Assembly (NCBI RefSeq): GCF_014251275.1 | Contig: NZ_CP059183.1 | Coordinates: forward strand, 335,001-399,000 | DNA: 64,000 bases | Source of the DNA: Blattabacterium cuenoti | GTDB taxonomy: Bacteria > Bacteroidota > Bacteroidia > Flavobacteriales > Blattabacteriaceae | Direction: 5' to 3' | In this document: positions 39,180 to 47,689 of the stretch, piece after piece | How the letters are laid out: each line of letters starts with the position of its first letter | Numbering within the stretch: position 1 is the first letter of the stretch | The notes under the pieces: generated by a model | Databases searched by the model: none | What the model was told of the DNA's origin: nothing | Seen by the model: only the letters and a program-made list of their open reading frames with translations | Made by a program: the position numbers and the translations under genes

Positions 39180-40574
39180 TTATATTTTATAATTTTTAAT
39201 ATTCATTTTCATTTTCATTAATCCATCGTAATGATAATTTAGTAGATATATATCAATTTGTTGAGCTATATCTAAAATTACACCAATAACTATTATTAAT
39301 GAAGTCCCTCCATAAAATAAAGAAAAACTTTTAGTAATCCCAATTTTAGAAACTATGTATGGTAATATAGCAATTATTCCTAATAATATAGATCCAGGTA
39401 ATGTTATATAAGATAAAATTTTATCTATATAATCAATTGTTTCTTTTCCTGGTTTAATTTTTGGAATATGACCTCCATTTCTTTTTAATTCATCAGATAT
39501 TTGATGTACCGGTATTGTAATAGCAGTATAAAAAAAAGTAAAAATTATTACTAATATAAAAATTGCTGAATTATACCAAATTCCATATATATTATGAAAA
39601 ATATAAAAAAAATTTTTTATTTTTTCATTATTAATATAATTAGATATTGTTAGTGGAAAAAACATAATAGCTTGAGAAAAAATTATTGGCATAACTCCAG
39701 CAGATGTTACTTTAAGTGGCAAATATTGGTGTTTTTTATTTTTATTAAAATATCTAGATCCAAATTCTAAAAACTTATAATGTGATACATATTGTATAGG
39801 AATTTTTCTTATAGCTTTAATAATAAGTATAGTAAATGAAATAACAAAAATCCACAATAAAAATTCTAATAATAAAATTATTAAACCAATATTATAATTG
39901 TATAATTTATTAAAAAATTCTTTAGATATAGCATCTGGTAAACGAGATATTATTCCAGACATAATGATAATTGAAATTCCATTTCCAATACCTTTATCTG
40001 TAATTTTATCTCCTATCCACATAGTAAATAAAGTCCCAGTGGTTAAAGTGATTATTCCTGTGAACAAAAACATACTTTTTCCATAAAAAGTATTCATATC
40101 TAATAAATAAGTAGAATTTAAATAACGTAATGAATATGGAATAAATTGTTTTATTAAAGAATATAAATATATTGGAGTCTGTATTAAACATATAAACAAA
40201 GTTAACCATCTAGAAATAAGATTAATTTTTTTCTTTCCACTTTCTCCATCTTTTTGTAATCTTTGAAAATAAGGAAATATTATACACATTAACTGTATTA
40301 CAATAGAAGCAGATATATATGGCATAATACCTAACGCTAAAACAGATGCTCTATTAAACGCTCCACCAGTGAATGAAGATAAAATTTGCATTAATCCTTT
40401 AGAATTGGAATTAAATTTTTCTACAAAATCACTTATACCTAAAGGATTAATTCCAGGTATAGGAATATATGCTCCAAAACGGTATACTAACAATAAAATT
40501 ATTGTAATTATTATTTTTTTTCGTAAATCTATTATTTTACAAATGTTATGAATATTTTTAGTAAAATTATTCAT
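39180..40574 (-). CDS. secY: Protein translocase subunit SecY
   Basis: Channel-forming subunit of the Sec translocon with about ten membrane helices in 464 residues. The start has the first helix IIITIILLLVYRFGAYIPIPGI and the plug region (GISDFVEKF). FTGGAFNRASVLALGIMPYISASI is the TM2 signature, and the cytosolic loop has IPIQYVSHYK, SAGVMPIIFSQ and the C-terminal DELKRNGGHIPKIKPGKET. Its presence shows Sec export is kept. It lies 7 bp after rplO. Confidence 0.95.
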   Translation of the reverse strand: MNNFTKNIHNICKIIDLRKKIIITIILLLVYRFGAYIPIPGINPLGISDFVEKFNSNSKGLMQILSSFTGGAFNRASVLALGIMPYISASIVIQLMCIIFPYFQRLQKDGESGKKKINLISRWLTLFICLIQTPIYLYSLIKQFIPYSLRYLNSTYLLDMNTFYGKSMFLFTGIITLTTGTLFTMWIGDKITDKGIGNGISIIIMSGIISRLPDAISKEFFNKLYNYNIGLIILLLEFLLWIFVISFTILIIKAIRKIPIQYVSHYKFLEFGSRYFNKNKKHQYLPLKVTSAGVMPIIFSQAIMFFPLTISNYINNEKIKNFFYIFHNIYGIWYNSAIFILVIIFTFFYTAITIPVHQISDELKRNGGHIPKIKPGKETIDYIDKILSYITLPGSILLGIIAILPYIVSKIGITKSFSLFYGGTSLIIVIGVILDIAQQIDIYLLNYHYDGLMKMKMNIKNYKI

Positions 40575-40581
40575 AATTATA

Positions 40582-41055
40582 TTAAATTAATATAGGAGTA
40601 CCTCCACTATTTTTTATAGATTCAGATGCATTTTTACTAAATTTTTCTGCTTGTATTTTTACAGAACTATTAATTTTTCCTCTACCTAATATTTTAATAG
40701 AATAATTTTTTTTTAAAAATTTATTTTTAAAAAGTGTTTCTTTATTAATAACATTATTTTTATTAATTTTTCCTATATCTATATAATGTTGAATAGTATC
40801 TACATTAATTAAAATTGTTTTTTTTGCAAAATTTTTTCTTTTAAATCCAAATTTAGGAATTCTTCTTTGTATTGGCATTTGACCTCCTTCAAATCCTATT
40901 TTTTTAGAATAACCTGATCTTGATTTATATCCTTTATGACCTCTTCCACATGTTCCACCTTTTCCAGATCCTTGCCCTCTTCCTAATCTAATTTTTTTTT
41001 TATTTATCCAATTTTTTGATTTTAAAAAACAATAATTAACATTATTATTATCCAT
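40582..41055 (-). CDS. rplO: 50S ribosomal protein L15
   Basis: Late-assembly large-subunit protein. The glycine/arginine-rich RNA-binding segment RLGRGQGSGKGGTCGRGHKG is near the start, followed by GFEGGQMPIQRRIPKFGFKR; the C-terminal domain ends SGGTPILI. Length of 157 residues is standard. It overlaps the end of rpsE by 8 bp, so the usual rpmD (L30) gene between them is missing. Confidence 0.95.
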   Translation of the reverse strand: MDNNNVNYCFLKSKNWINKKKIRLGRGQGSGKGGTCGRGHKGYKSRSGYSKKIGFEGGQMPIQRRIPKFGFKRKNFAKKTILINVDTIQHYIDIGKINKNNVINKETLFKNKFLKKNYSIKILGRGKINSSVKIQAEKFSKNASESIKNSGGTPILI

Positions 41056-41590
41056 TATAAACTTTTTTAATAGAAATTCCTCTTTGTTTTGATATAATAT
41101 ATACGTCTCTAATTTTACTAAGAGCCTTTATAGTTGCTTTTATTATATTGTGATGATTAGAAGATCCCTTAGATTTAGATAAAACATTTTTTAATCCTGA
41201 TGTTTCTAATACTATTCTAATAGGTCCTCCAGCAATAATTCCAGTTCCATCTGATGCAGGTTTAAGTAAAATACGTGCTCCTCTATATTTTGCTTCTTGT
41301 TCATGTGGTATAGTCCCATTTGAAATACAAACCTTTCTAACATTTCTTCGTGCTCTATCACCAGCTTTCCTGATTGCATCTGTAGCTTCTTTAGATTTAC
41401 CGAACCCATAACCTATTAAACCATTTTCATTTCCTTTTATAACTATTGCACTAAAACTAAAATATCTTCTACCTTTAGTTACTTTACAAACTCTAGTTAC
41501 TCCAACTAATCTTTCTTTTAAATCTAATCCTGTATATTTTGCTTTTTTTTCTTTACTATTTTTATTATATAAAATATTCATAAATGACAT
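41048..41590 (-). CDS. rpsE: 30S ribosomal protein S5
   Basis: Small-subunit protein at the mRNA entrance, important for accuracy. The dsRNA-binding-like N-terminal domain has LKERLVGVTRVCKVTKGRRYFSFSA and GLIGYGFGKSKEATDAIRKAG; the C-terminal domain has LLKPASDGTGIIAGGPIRIVLE and KSKGSSNHHN. Length of 180 residues is normal. It lies 6 bp after rplR and overlaps rplO by 8 bp, with no rpmD. Confidence 0.95.
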   Translation of the reverse strand: MSFMNILYNKNSKEKKAKYTGLDLKERLVGVTRVCKVTKGRRYFSFSAIVIKGNENGLIGYGFGKSKEATDAIRKAGDRARRNVRKVCISNGTIPHEQEAKYRGARILLKPASDGTGIIAGGPIRIVLETSGLKNVLSKSKGSSNHHNIIKATIKALSKIRDVYIISKQRGISIKKVYNG

Positions 41591-41596
41591 ATAAAT

Positions 41597-41929
41597 CTAA
41601 AGTTTTATACTATATTCTCTTATTCCATCTGCTAGAGATTTTATTCTTCCATGATATAGATATTTACCTTTATCAAAAACAAGTTTTTTTATTTTTAATT
41701 TTTCTGCTCTAACACCTAATAATTTTCCTACTTCATAAGACAATTCTACCTTTGTTTTTTTTTTATATTTTTTTTTTATAAATTCTTTATCAATTGAAGA
41801 AGAACAAGTTAAAGTTTTTCCATAAAAATCATCTATTATTTGTGCATAAATTTCTCTATTACTTCTAAATACAGATATCCTTGGTCTATTAGTTTCTCCA
41901 AAAATTTTTTTTATTTTTTTATTTTTCAT
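41597..41929 (-). CDS. rplR: 50S ribosomal protein L18
   Basis: Binds 5S rRNA in the central protuberance. NRPRISVFRSNREIYAQIIDD and the C-terminal FDKGKYLYHGRIKSLADGIRE are diagnostic. At 110 residues it is slightly shorter than usual, lacking a few basic residues at the N terminus. It is tightly placed, 1 bp after rplF and 6 bp before rpsE. Confidence 0.93.
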   Translation of the reverse strand: MKNKKIKKIFGETNRPRISVFRSNREIYAQIIDDFYGKTLTCSSSIDKEFIKKKYKKKTKVELSYEVGKLLGVRAEKLKIKKLVFDKGKYLYHGRIKSLADGIREYSIKL

Positions 41930-41930
41930 A

Positions 41931-42479
41931 TCAAACAGATTTTCCAGTTTTTCTTCTTATTTCTTCTCCTATGAATCTTACCCCCTTACCTTTGTAAGGT
42001 TCAGGAGCTCTAAATGATCTAATTTTAGATGCTACTATACCTAATAACTGTTTATCATATGACTTAAGTATAATAATAGTATTTTTTCCTTTATATAATT
42101 TTATATCTACTAAAATTTCTTTTGGTAATTGTAACATAATATTATGAGAAAATCCTAAATTCATATCTAAAATATTATTTTCTTTTATATTTGCTTTGTA
42201 ACCAATTCCAACTAGTTCCAATTCTTTTTTAAAACCTATAGATACACCTATAATCATGTTTTTAATTAAAACATTATATAGTCCATGTAAAGATTTAGAA
42301 ATTTTATCCTCTTTATTTCTACTTACTGATAATTTATTATTATTAATGTTTATTTTTATTTTATCAGAAATTTTTTGAACTAAATTTCCTAATTTACCAT
42401 TTACAAATATTTTATTATCAACTATTTTTAGTTTTACATTTTCAGGAATTAAAATTAATTTTTTACCAATTCTAGACAT
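41931..42479 (-). CDS. rplF: 50S ribosomal protein L6
   Basis: Large-subunit protein near the factor-binding region, with two similar domains. MSRIGKKLILIPENVKLKI opens it; GFKKELELVGIGYKA marks domain two, and it ends RAPEPYKGKGVRFIGEEIRRKTGK. Length of 182 residues is standard. It lies 67 bp after rpsH and 1 bp before rplR. Confidence 0.95.
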   Translation of the reverse strand: MSRIGKKLILIPENVKLKIVDNKIFVNGKLGNLVQKISDKIKININNNKLSVSRNKEDKISKSLHGLYNVLIKNMIIGVSIGFKKELELVGIGYKANIKENNILDMNLGFSHNIMLQLPKEILVDIKLYKGKNTIIILKSYDKQLLGIVASKIRSFRAPEPYKGKGVRFIGEEIRRKTGKSV

Positions 42480-42546
42480 TTAATAAAAGTTTATCTTTTT
42501 TTTTATATTTTTACTAAAATAAAAATAGTGTAAATAATAAAATACT

Positions 42547-42924
42547 TTAGTATACATAACATAATATTTCTCCACCTATTTTTCTTTTTTTTGCTTCTTT
42601 ATCTGTAATAATTCCATAAGAAGTAGATATTATAGCAATTCCCAATCCATTCAAAACACGAGGTAAATTTTTATATTTAACATATTTTCTTAATCCAGGT
42701 TTACTAATTCTTATAATTTTATTTATTGAAAAAATATTTTTTTCACAATATTTTAAATATATTTTAATTTTATTATTTTCTTTTTTATAATCTAAAATAT
42801 ATCCATTTTCTAATAGTACAACTGTAATTTTATTTTTTATTCTAGAATATTGTGTGATCAAATATTTATGATTTGCAAAACCTGCATTTCTAATTCTAGT
42901 TAAAAAATCAGCAATAGTATCCAT
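42547..42924 (-). CDS. rpsH: 30S ribosomal protein S8
   Basis: Central-domain 16S-binding protein that often regulates the spc operon in other bacteria. MDTIADFLTRIRNAGFANHKY at the start, ISKPGLRKYVKYKNLPRVLNGLG and the end ISTSYGIITDKEAKKRKIGGEILCYVY identify it. Length of 125 residues is slightly below typical. It lies 36 bp after rpsN. Confidence 0.95.
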   Translation of the reverse strand: MDTIADFLTRIRNAGFANHKYLITQYSRIKNKITVVLLENGYILDYKKENNKIKIYLKYCEKNIFSINKIIRISKPGLRKYVKYKNLPRVLNGLGIAIISTSYGIITDKEAKKRKIGGEILCYVY

Positions 42925-42960
42925 CTTTAATATAATTTTTTATATTATATATTATAAAAA

Positions 42961-43230
42961 TTACCAACTAGCTTTTTTTACTCCTGGAATAAACCCTTGA
43001 GATACAAAATTTCTAAAAACAATACGAGATATACCAAATTTTCTCATATAACCTCTACATCTTCCAGTAATTGAACATCTATTTCTTAAACGAACTGGAG
43101 AAGAATTTCTTGGTAATCTTTGTAAAAGATCATATTTTTTATATTTTTTTAACATTTTTCTTTTCTTTTTATATTTTTCTACAAGATTTTCTCTTTTTTT
43201 TTGTCTAGCCTTTACAGATTCTTTAGCCAT
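42961..43230 (-). CDS. rpsN: 30S ribosomal protein S14
   Basis: Small-subunit head protein, 89 residues, of the long form without the CxxC zinc ribbon. [21 protein letters not shown] opens it; [19 protein letters not shown] and the end [24 protein letters not shown] are the conserved blocks. Its start overlaps the rplE stop by 8 bp, suggesting translational coupling. Confidence 0.96.
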   Translation of the reverse strand: MAKESVKARQKKRENLVEKYKKKRKMLKKYKKYDLLQRLPRNSSPVRLRNRCSITGRCRGYMRKFGISRIVFRNFVSQGFIPGVKKASW

Positions 43231-43795
43231 GTTTTATATTATTTTTATTCATAAAAGGAATACCAAAAAGAGACAATAACCTTTTTGTTTCTATATCTTT
43301 TTTTGAAGAAGTAACAAATGTTATATTCATTCCTATACTTTTTTTAATTTTGTCTATATCTATTTCTGGATAAATTATTTGTTCTAAAATTCCCATATTA
43401 TAATTTCCACTTCCATCAAAACTAGTATTTTTAACACCATTGAAATCTCTTACTCTAGGTAATGCAATAAAAATTAATCTTTCTAAAAATTCATACATAT
43501 TATTCCTACGTAAAGTAACTTTTACTCCAATTGGCATTCCTTTTCTAAGTTTAAATCCAGCTTCATCATGTTTAGAATAACAAAATATTGATTTCTGTCC
43601 AGTAATATCAGTAATTTCATTCATAAAAAATTCTATATCTTTTTTATTTGAAGAAAAAATTCCAATCCCTTGATGTACAACTATTTTTTTTAATTTTGGA
43701 ACTTCCATAACAGATGAATAATTAAATTCATTTATTAAAGATGAAATAATCTTATCTTCATAAAGTTTTTTCAATCTAGGTAATGAATTATTCAT
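43223..43795 (-). CDS. rplE: 50S ribosomal protein L5
   Basis: 5S rRNA-binding protein of the central protuberance that contacts P-site t[35 protein letters not shown] and [11 protein letters not shown] are conserved, followed by [19 protein letters not shown] and [13 protein letters not shown]. Length of 190 residues is a little longer than E. coli. It overlaps rpsN by 8 bp and follows rplX by 21 bp. Confidence 0.96.
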   Translation of the reverse strand: MNNSLPRLKKLYEDKIISSLINEFNYSSVMEVPKLKKIVVHQGIGIFSSNKKDIEFFMNEITDITGQKSIFCYSKHDEAGFKLRKGMPIGVKVTLRRNNMYEFLERLIFIALPRVRDFNGVKNTSFDGSGNYNMGILEQIIYPEIDIDKIKKSIGMNITFVTSSKKDIETKRLLSLFGIPFMNKNNIKHG

Positions 43796-43816
43796 TATAA
43801 TTAATTATTATTTTGT

Positions 43817-44077
43817 TTAACTTTTATTTTCACCTTTTTCATCTTTTTCATCTACATGTAATTTTTTCAAATTAGATATATGTATAGAAGATTCTTTTTC
43901 TAAAATACCTCCTTTTGGATTTTTTACATTTGGTTTAATATGTTTTTTTACTATATTAATTCCTTTTATAATAGCTCTATTTTTTTTTAAAAAGATTTTT
44001 GTTACAAAACCTATATTTTTTTTATAATCACCTGATAAAATTAATACTCTATCACCTTTTTTTATTTTTCTAATCAT
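43817..44077 (-). CDS. rplX: 50S ribosomal protein L24
   Basis: Assembly initiator of the 50S with a KOW motif: KIKKGDRVLILSGDYKKNIGFVTKIFLKK. The following KGINIVKKHIKPNVKNPKGGILEKESSIHISNL is conserved. At 86 residues it is shorter than the roughly 105 common in the family and ends in a charged tail. It lies 24 bp after rplN and 21 bp before rplE. Confidence 0.94.
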   Translation of the reverse strand: MIRKIKKGDRVLILSGDYKKNIGFVTKIFLKKNRAIIKGINIVKKHIKPNVKNPKGGILEKESSIHISNLKKLHVDEKDEKGENKS

Positions 44078-44101
44078 ATTAAAACTTTATTAACATTAAG
44101 T

Positions 44102-44473
44102 TTATAATACTTCTTGTGCTAAGGATATTATTTTCATATATTCTTTTTCTCTTAGTTCTCTAGCTACTGGCCCAAAAACTCTTGTCCCTAATATTTCTCC
44201 AGATGTATTAATTAATACACATGCATTATCATCAAAACTTATATAAGAACCATCTTTTCTTCTAGTTCTTTTTTTAGTTCTAATAATTACAGCTTTAACT
44301 ATTTGTCCTTTTTTTATAGTACTTCCTTTTGTAATAGATGTTTTAATAGTAACTACTACAGTGTCTCCTACTCTAGCGTACTTTTTTCTTGTCCCACCTA
44401 AAACTCTTATTATTAATACCTCTTTTGCTCCAGTATTATCTGCTACTTTACATATAGACTCCTGTTGCAACAT
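44102..44473 (-). CDS. rplN: 50S ribosomal protein L14
   Basis: Intersubunit-face protein. [28 protein letters not shown] opens the protein, [19 protein letters not shown] and [16 protein letters not shown] follow, then [14 protein letters not shown] and the end [10 protein letters not shown]. Length of 123 residues matches the family closely. It lies 7 bp after rpsQ. Confidence 0.97.
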   Translation of the reverse strand: MLQQESICKVADNTGAKEVLIIRVLGGTRKKYARVGDTVVVTIKTSITKGSTIKKGQIVKAVIIRTKKRTRRKDGSYISFDDNACVLINTSGEILGTRVFGPVARELREKEYMKIISLAQEVL

Positions 44474-44480
44474 AAAAAAT

Positions 44481-44747
44481 TTATTTATATTTCTTTAATA
44501 TTGTTATTAATTTCCAATGTTTTCTTCTACTTAATGGGCGAGTTTCTACAATACTTACCATATCTCCATTTTTAGAAATATTGTTTTCATCATGAACCAT
44601 ATAGATTTTGTTTTTAATAATACTTTTTCCATAATTTTTATGTTTTACTTTCTTCATTTCAGAAACTATAATGGTTTTATTCATTTTATTACTTATAACT
44701 GTTCCTTGTCTTTGTCTTTGTTTTCGATTATTTCTAACTTTTTCCAT
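44481..44747 (-). CDS. rpsQ: 30S ribosomal protein S17
   Basis: Primary 16S-binding OB-fold protein. [23 protein letters not shown] and [28 protein letters not shown] are conserved. Length of 88 residues matches Bacteroidetes S17 with its short N-terminal extension. Its first 55 bp overlap the end of rpmC in another frame; the start [10 protein letters not shown] resembles homologues, so the overlap seems to come from a longer L29. Confidence 0.94.
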   Translation of the reverse strand: MEKVRNNRKQRQRQGTVISNKMNKTIIVSEMKKVKHKNYGKSIIKNKIYMVHDENNISKNGDMVSIVETRPLSRRKHWKLITILKKYK

Positions 44748-44932
44748 GAAATTTTTTTATTTAATTCAGTTATTAATCTAGCAATATTTTTTCTAAAAAG
44801 TCTTATTACCATTGGATTTTCATGTACTTTAACAGAATTATCTAATTTTAACTTTTTGTAATAATTTTTACTTAATTCAATTTGTGTTATTAATTCATCA
44901 ATTGAAAATTTTTTTATATCAATATTTTTCAT
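44693..44932 (-). CDS. rpmC: 50S ribosomal protein L29, extended C terminus
   Basis: Two-helix protein near the polypeptide exit tunnel. DIKKFSIDELITQIELSKNYYKKLKLDNSV and ENPMVIRLFRKNIARLITELNKK cover the family. Typical L29 ends soon after this; here about 15 residues more ([16 protein letters not shown]) run into rpsQ with a 55-bp overlap. It lies 9 bp after rplP. The tail may be neutral read-through after loss of the original stop. Confidence 0.92.
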   Translation of the reverse strand: MKNIDIKKFSIDELITQIELSKNYYKKLKLDNSVKVHENPMVIRLFRKNIARLITELNKKISWKKLEIIENKDKDKEQL

Positions 44933-44941
44933 AAAAAAAAA

Positions 44942-45361
44942 TTAGGAATCAATTTCATGAGAAATTATGAATCTCATTTTTATTGGGAGTTTTTGAGCAG
45001 CTAATCTTAGTGCTTCTTTAGCTATTTCAATTTTTACCCCATCTACTTCAAATAAAATTCTACCTGGTTTAACTACTGCGACCCAAAATTCAACAGGGCC
45101 TTTTCCTTTTCCCATACGTACTTCTTGAGGTTTTTTAGTAACTGGTTTATCTGGAAAAACATTAATCCACAGTTTACCTTCTCTTTTCATATATCTTGTC
45201 GCAGCGACTCTAGCCGCTTCTAATTGTTTAGAAGATATCCAAGCACTTTCTAAAGCTTTAATACCATACAAACCTCTACAAAGTAAATTACCTTTTTTTG
45301 AATTTCCACGTATTCTACCTTTTTGTTTTTTTTTATATTTTGTTTTTTTTGGTTGTAACAT
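44942..45361 (-). CDS. rplP: 50S ribosomal protein L16
   Basis: Large-subunit protein near the A-site finger and peptidyl-transferase centre. [19 protein letters not shown] starts it; [45 protein letters not shown] and the end KLPIKMRFI are conserved. Length of 139 residues is standard. It lies 62 bp after rpsC and 9 bp before rpmC. Confidence 0.96.
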   Translation of the reverse strand: MLQPKKTKYKKKQKGRIRGNSKKGNLLCRGLYGIKALESAWISSKQLEAARVAATRYMKREGKLWINVFPDKPVTKKPQEVRMGKGKGPVEFWVAVVKPGRILFEVDGVKIEIAKEALRLAAQKLPIKMRFIISHEIDS

Positions 45362-45423
45362 TTACTTTATAAATTTATTCATTATTATTAATTAATAAAC
45401 AAAAAATTATAATTTATAAAATA

Positions 45424-46113
45424 TCATTTTTTTCTTCTATAAAAATTACTTCTAGGTTTTTTTTGTATTTCTATAAAGTGTGATAAGTCTTTTTTTCCAT
45501 ATATTTCACCTTTCATAATCCAAACTTTAATTCCTATACTTCCATATACTGTATGTGCTACATCCATATAGTAATCAACATCTGCTCTAAAAGTTCCAAG
45601 AGAAATTCTCCCTTCTTTGTAAGTCTCACACCTAGCCATTTCTGATCCATTCAATCTTCCAGAAATTTGAATTTTTATTCCATAAGCATTCATTCTCATA
45701 GCAGAAAGTATAGATAACTTTATAGATTTTTTATAAGAAATTCTATTTTCTAATTGTTTTGATAAATTTTTAGTTACTAAAATAGCATCTAATTCAGGAC
45801 GTTTAACTTCCGATATATTAATTTGAACTTCTTTTTTAGTAAGTTTTTTCAACTCTTTTCTAATAGTATCTACTTCTTCTCCACCTTTTCCTATAACCAA
45901 TGCTGGTCTTGAAGTTCGAATTGTAATAGTAATAAATTTTAAAGTTCTTTCTATAAAAACTCTAGATATTATACCTTTTGGTAATCTTGCTTCTATATAA
46001 CTTCTTACTTCAAAATCTTCTTTTAATCTCTCTTTATAATTATTACACCAACTTGATTGCCAACCAATTATAATACCTAATCTATTAACAATTGGATTAG
46101 TTTTTTGTCCCAT
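45424..46113 (-). CDS. rpsC: 30S ribosomal protein S3
   Basis: Head protein at the mRNA entry tunnel. [23 protein letters not shown] begins it, the KH domain has [20 protein letters not shown], and the C-terminal domain has [46 protein letters not shown]. Length of 229 residues is normal. It lies 18 bp after rplV. Confidence 0.96.
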   Translation of the reverse strand: MGQKTNPIVNRLGIIIGWQSSWCNNYKERLKEDFEVRSYIEARLPKGIISRVFIERTLKFITITIRTSRPALVIGKGGEEVDTIRKELKKLTKKEVQINISEVKRPELDAILVTKNLSKQLENRISYKKSIKLSILSAMRMNAYGIKIQISGRLNGSEMARCETYKEGRISLGTFRADVDYYMDVAHTVYGSIGIKVWIMKGEIYGKKDLSHFIEIQKKPRSNFYRRKK

Positions 46114-46131
46114 AAAAATTAAATTATTTTT

Positions 46132-46500
46132 TTATTTTTTACATAAAGTAACTACAACACTTATTAATTCTTTCTTTATTCTATGTCCTTTTCCTTGTGG
46201 AGCAGGTCTAATTCTTTTTAAAATTTTATTTTTATTTACTATAATACTATTTATAAATAGATTTTCTTTTTTTTTCTTAAGTGAAGATCCATATTTTATC
46301 TTCCAATTTGATAATAAAGACAAAAGTAATTTTTTTAAAACAATTGACCTCTTACTTCTATTAATATTAGATAGTATTTCTAAAGCATTTTTTATTTCTT
46401 TATTTCTTATTAAATTCACTAAACGTCGCATTTTTCTTGAAGAACTTTTTACTTTGTTTAATGATGCTGATACTACATTAGTATTAGTTACTGTTCTCAT
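46132..46500 (-). CDS. rplV: 50S ribosomal protein L22
   Basis: Protein whose loop lines the exit tunnel. VSASLNKVKSSSRKMRRLVNLIRNKEIKNALEIL forms the N-terminal helices; the tunnel loop is RIRPAPQGKGHRIKKELISVVVTL. At 122 residues it is slightly short, and the middle is lysine-rich and diverged (SLKKKKENLFINS). It lies 53 bp after rpsS. Confidence 0.94.
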   Translation of the reverse strand: MRTVTNTNVVSASLNKVKSSSRKMRRLVNLIRNKEIKNALEILSNINRSKRSIVLKKLLLSLLSNWKIKYGSSLKKKKENLFINSIIVNKNKILKRIRPAPQGKGHRIKKELISVVVTLCKK

Positions 46501-46553
46501 TTATTTTAAACACTATTAAAATTACTATATTTTATATTTATCAATAAAAAAAC

Positions 46554-46838
46554 TTAATTCTTAACTTTTACTTTTCTTTTTGATCCGGAATGTGCTCTAA
46601 ATATTCTTGTAGGAGCAAATTCGCCAAGTTTTCGTCCTATCATATCTTCAGTAATATACACATTAATAAATTGTTTACCATTATGAACTGAAAATGTTTG
46701 ACCTACAAAATCAGGAAGTATTGTAGATGGTCTTGACCATGTTTTAATAGCAGTTTTTTTATTATGCTTTATATTTTTTAATACTTTTTTATAAAGTTTA
46801 TATGAAACATATGGTCCTTTTTTTAAAGATCTACCCAT
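46554..46838 (-). CDS. rpsS: 30S ribosomal protein S19
   Basis: Head protein bridging to the 50[20 protein letters not shown] starts it; [26 protein letters not shown] and [21 protein letters not shown] are conserved. Length is 94 residues. The open frame extends upstream through the end of rplB to 47003, but homologues begin at MGRSLKKGP, so 46838 is used, 22 bp after rplB. Confidence 0.96.
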   Translation of the reverse strand: MGRSLKKGPYVSYKLYKKVLKNIKHNKKTAIKTWSRPSTILPDFVGQTFSVHNGKQFINVYITEDMIGRKLGEFAPTRIFRAHSGSKRKVKVKN

Positions 46839-46860
46839 AATTACTACAAATTTTTTATAA

Positions 46861-47685
46861 TTATTTTTTTCTTCTTTGTAAAATATACTTATTAGAGTGT
46901 TTTCTTTTATTTCTAGTTTTAAATCCTTTAGATGGTATTCCTTTTCTACTTCTAGGAATACCTCCAGTTGCTTTTCCTTCTCCACCTCCCATAGGATGAT
47001 CAACTGGATTCATAGCTACACCTCTAGTTCTAGGTCTTTTTCCTAAATGTCTTTTTTTTCCAGCTTTTCCATATTTTTCTAATTGATGATCTAAATTAGA
47101 TACAATTCCTATTGTAGCCATACATGAATTAATTATCATCCTAATTTCTCCAGATGGAAGTTTTATACTAGAATATTTTTCATCTCTAGCAAATAATTGA
47201 GCAAAAGATCCTGCTCCTCTTGCTATTTTTGCTCCTTGTCCAGGATTAAGTTCTATGCATGAAATATTAGTACCTAATGGTATTTCACTCAAAAATGTAG
47301 AATTCCCTATATCAAAAGGAATATTTTTACCAGAAATTACTTTTTGTCCAATTTTCAATCCTTCTATTGCTAAAATATAGTTTTTAACTCCATCTTCATA
47401 ACAAAGTAACGATATAAAAGATGATCTATTTGGATCATATTCTATTGATTTCACTATTGCACTTATACCAAATTTTTTTCTTTTAAAATCAATAATTCTA
47501 TATTTTTTTTTATGCCCACCTCCAATAAAACGCATAGTTCTTCTACCTGTATTATTTCTACCTCCAGATTTTTTTTTTCCTATTACTAATTTTTTTTCAG
47601 GAATATTAGTTGTTAGTTTTTCAAAACTATTTTTAACTCTAAACCTTTGACTAGAGGTCAAAGGTTTTAATTTTTTTACTGACAT
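46861..47685 (-). CDS. rplB: 50S ribosomal protein L2
   Basis: Essential for subunit association and peptidyl-transferase function. [23 protein letters not shown] opens it; [37 protein letters not shown] and [23 protein letters not shown] follow. The C-terminal block [20 protein letters not shown] contains the conserved histidine. Length of 274 residues is full. It lies 4 bp after rplW. Confidence 0.96.
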   Translation of the reverse strand: MSVKKLKPLTSSQRFRVKNSFEKLTTNIPEKKLVIGKKKSGGRNNTGRRTMRFIGGGHKKKYRIIDFKRKKFGISAIVKSIEYDPNRSSFISLLCYEDGVKNYILAIEGLKIGQKVISGKNIPFDIGNSTFLSEIPLGTNISCIELNPGQGAKIARGAGSFAQLFARDEKYSSIKLPSGEIRMIINSCMATIGIVSNLDHQLEKYGKAGKKRHLGKRPRTRGVAMNPVDHPMGGGEGKATGGIPRSRKGIPSKGFKTRNKRKHSNKYILQRRKK

Positions 47686-47689
47686 TTAA

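Noticed and set aside
46839-47003. Longer rpsS start inside rplB
   Set aside because: S19 starts at MGRSLKKGP; the extension is the end of rplB read in another frame.
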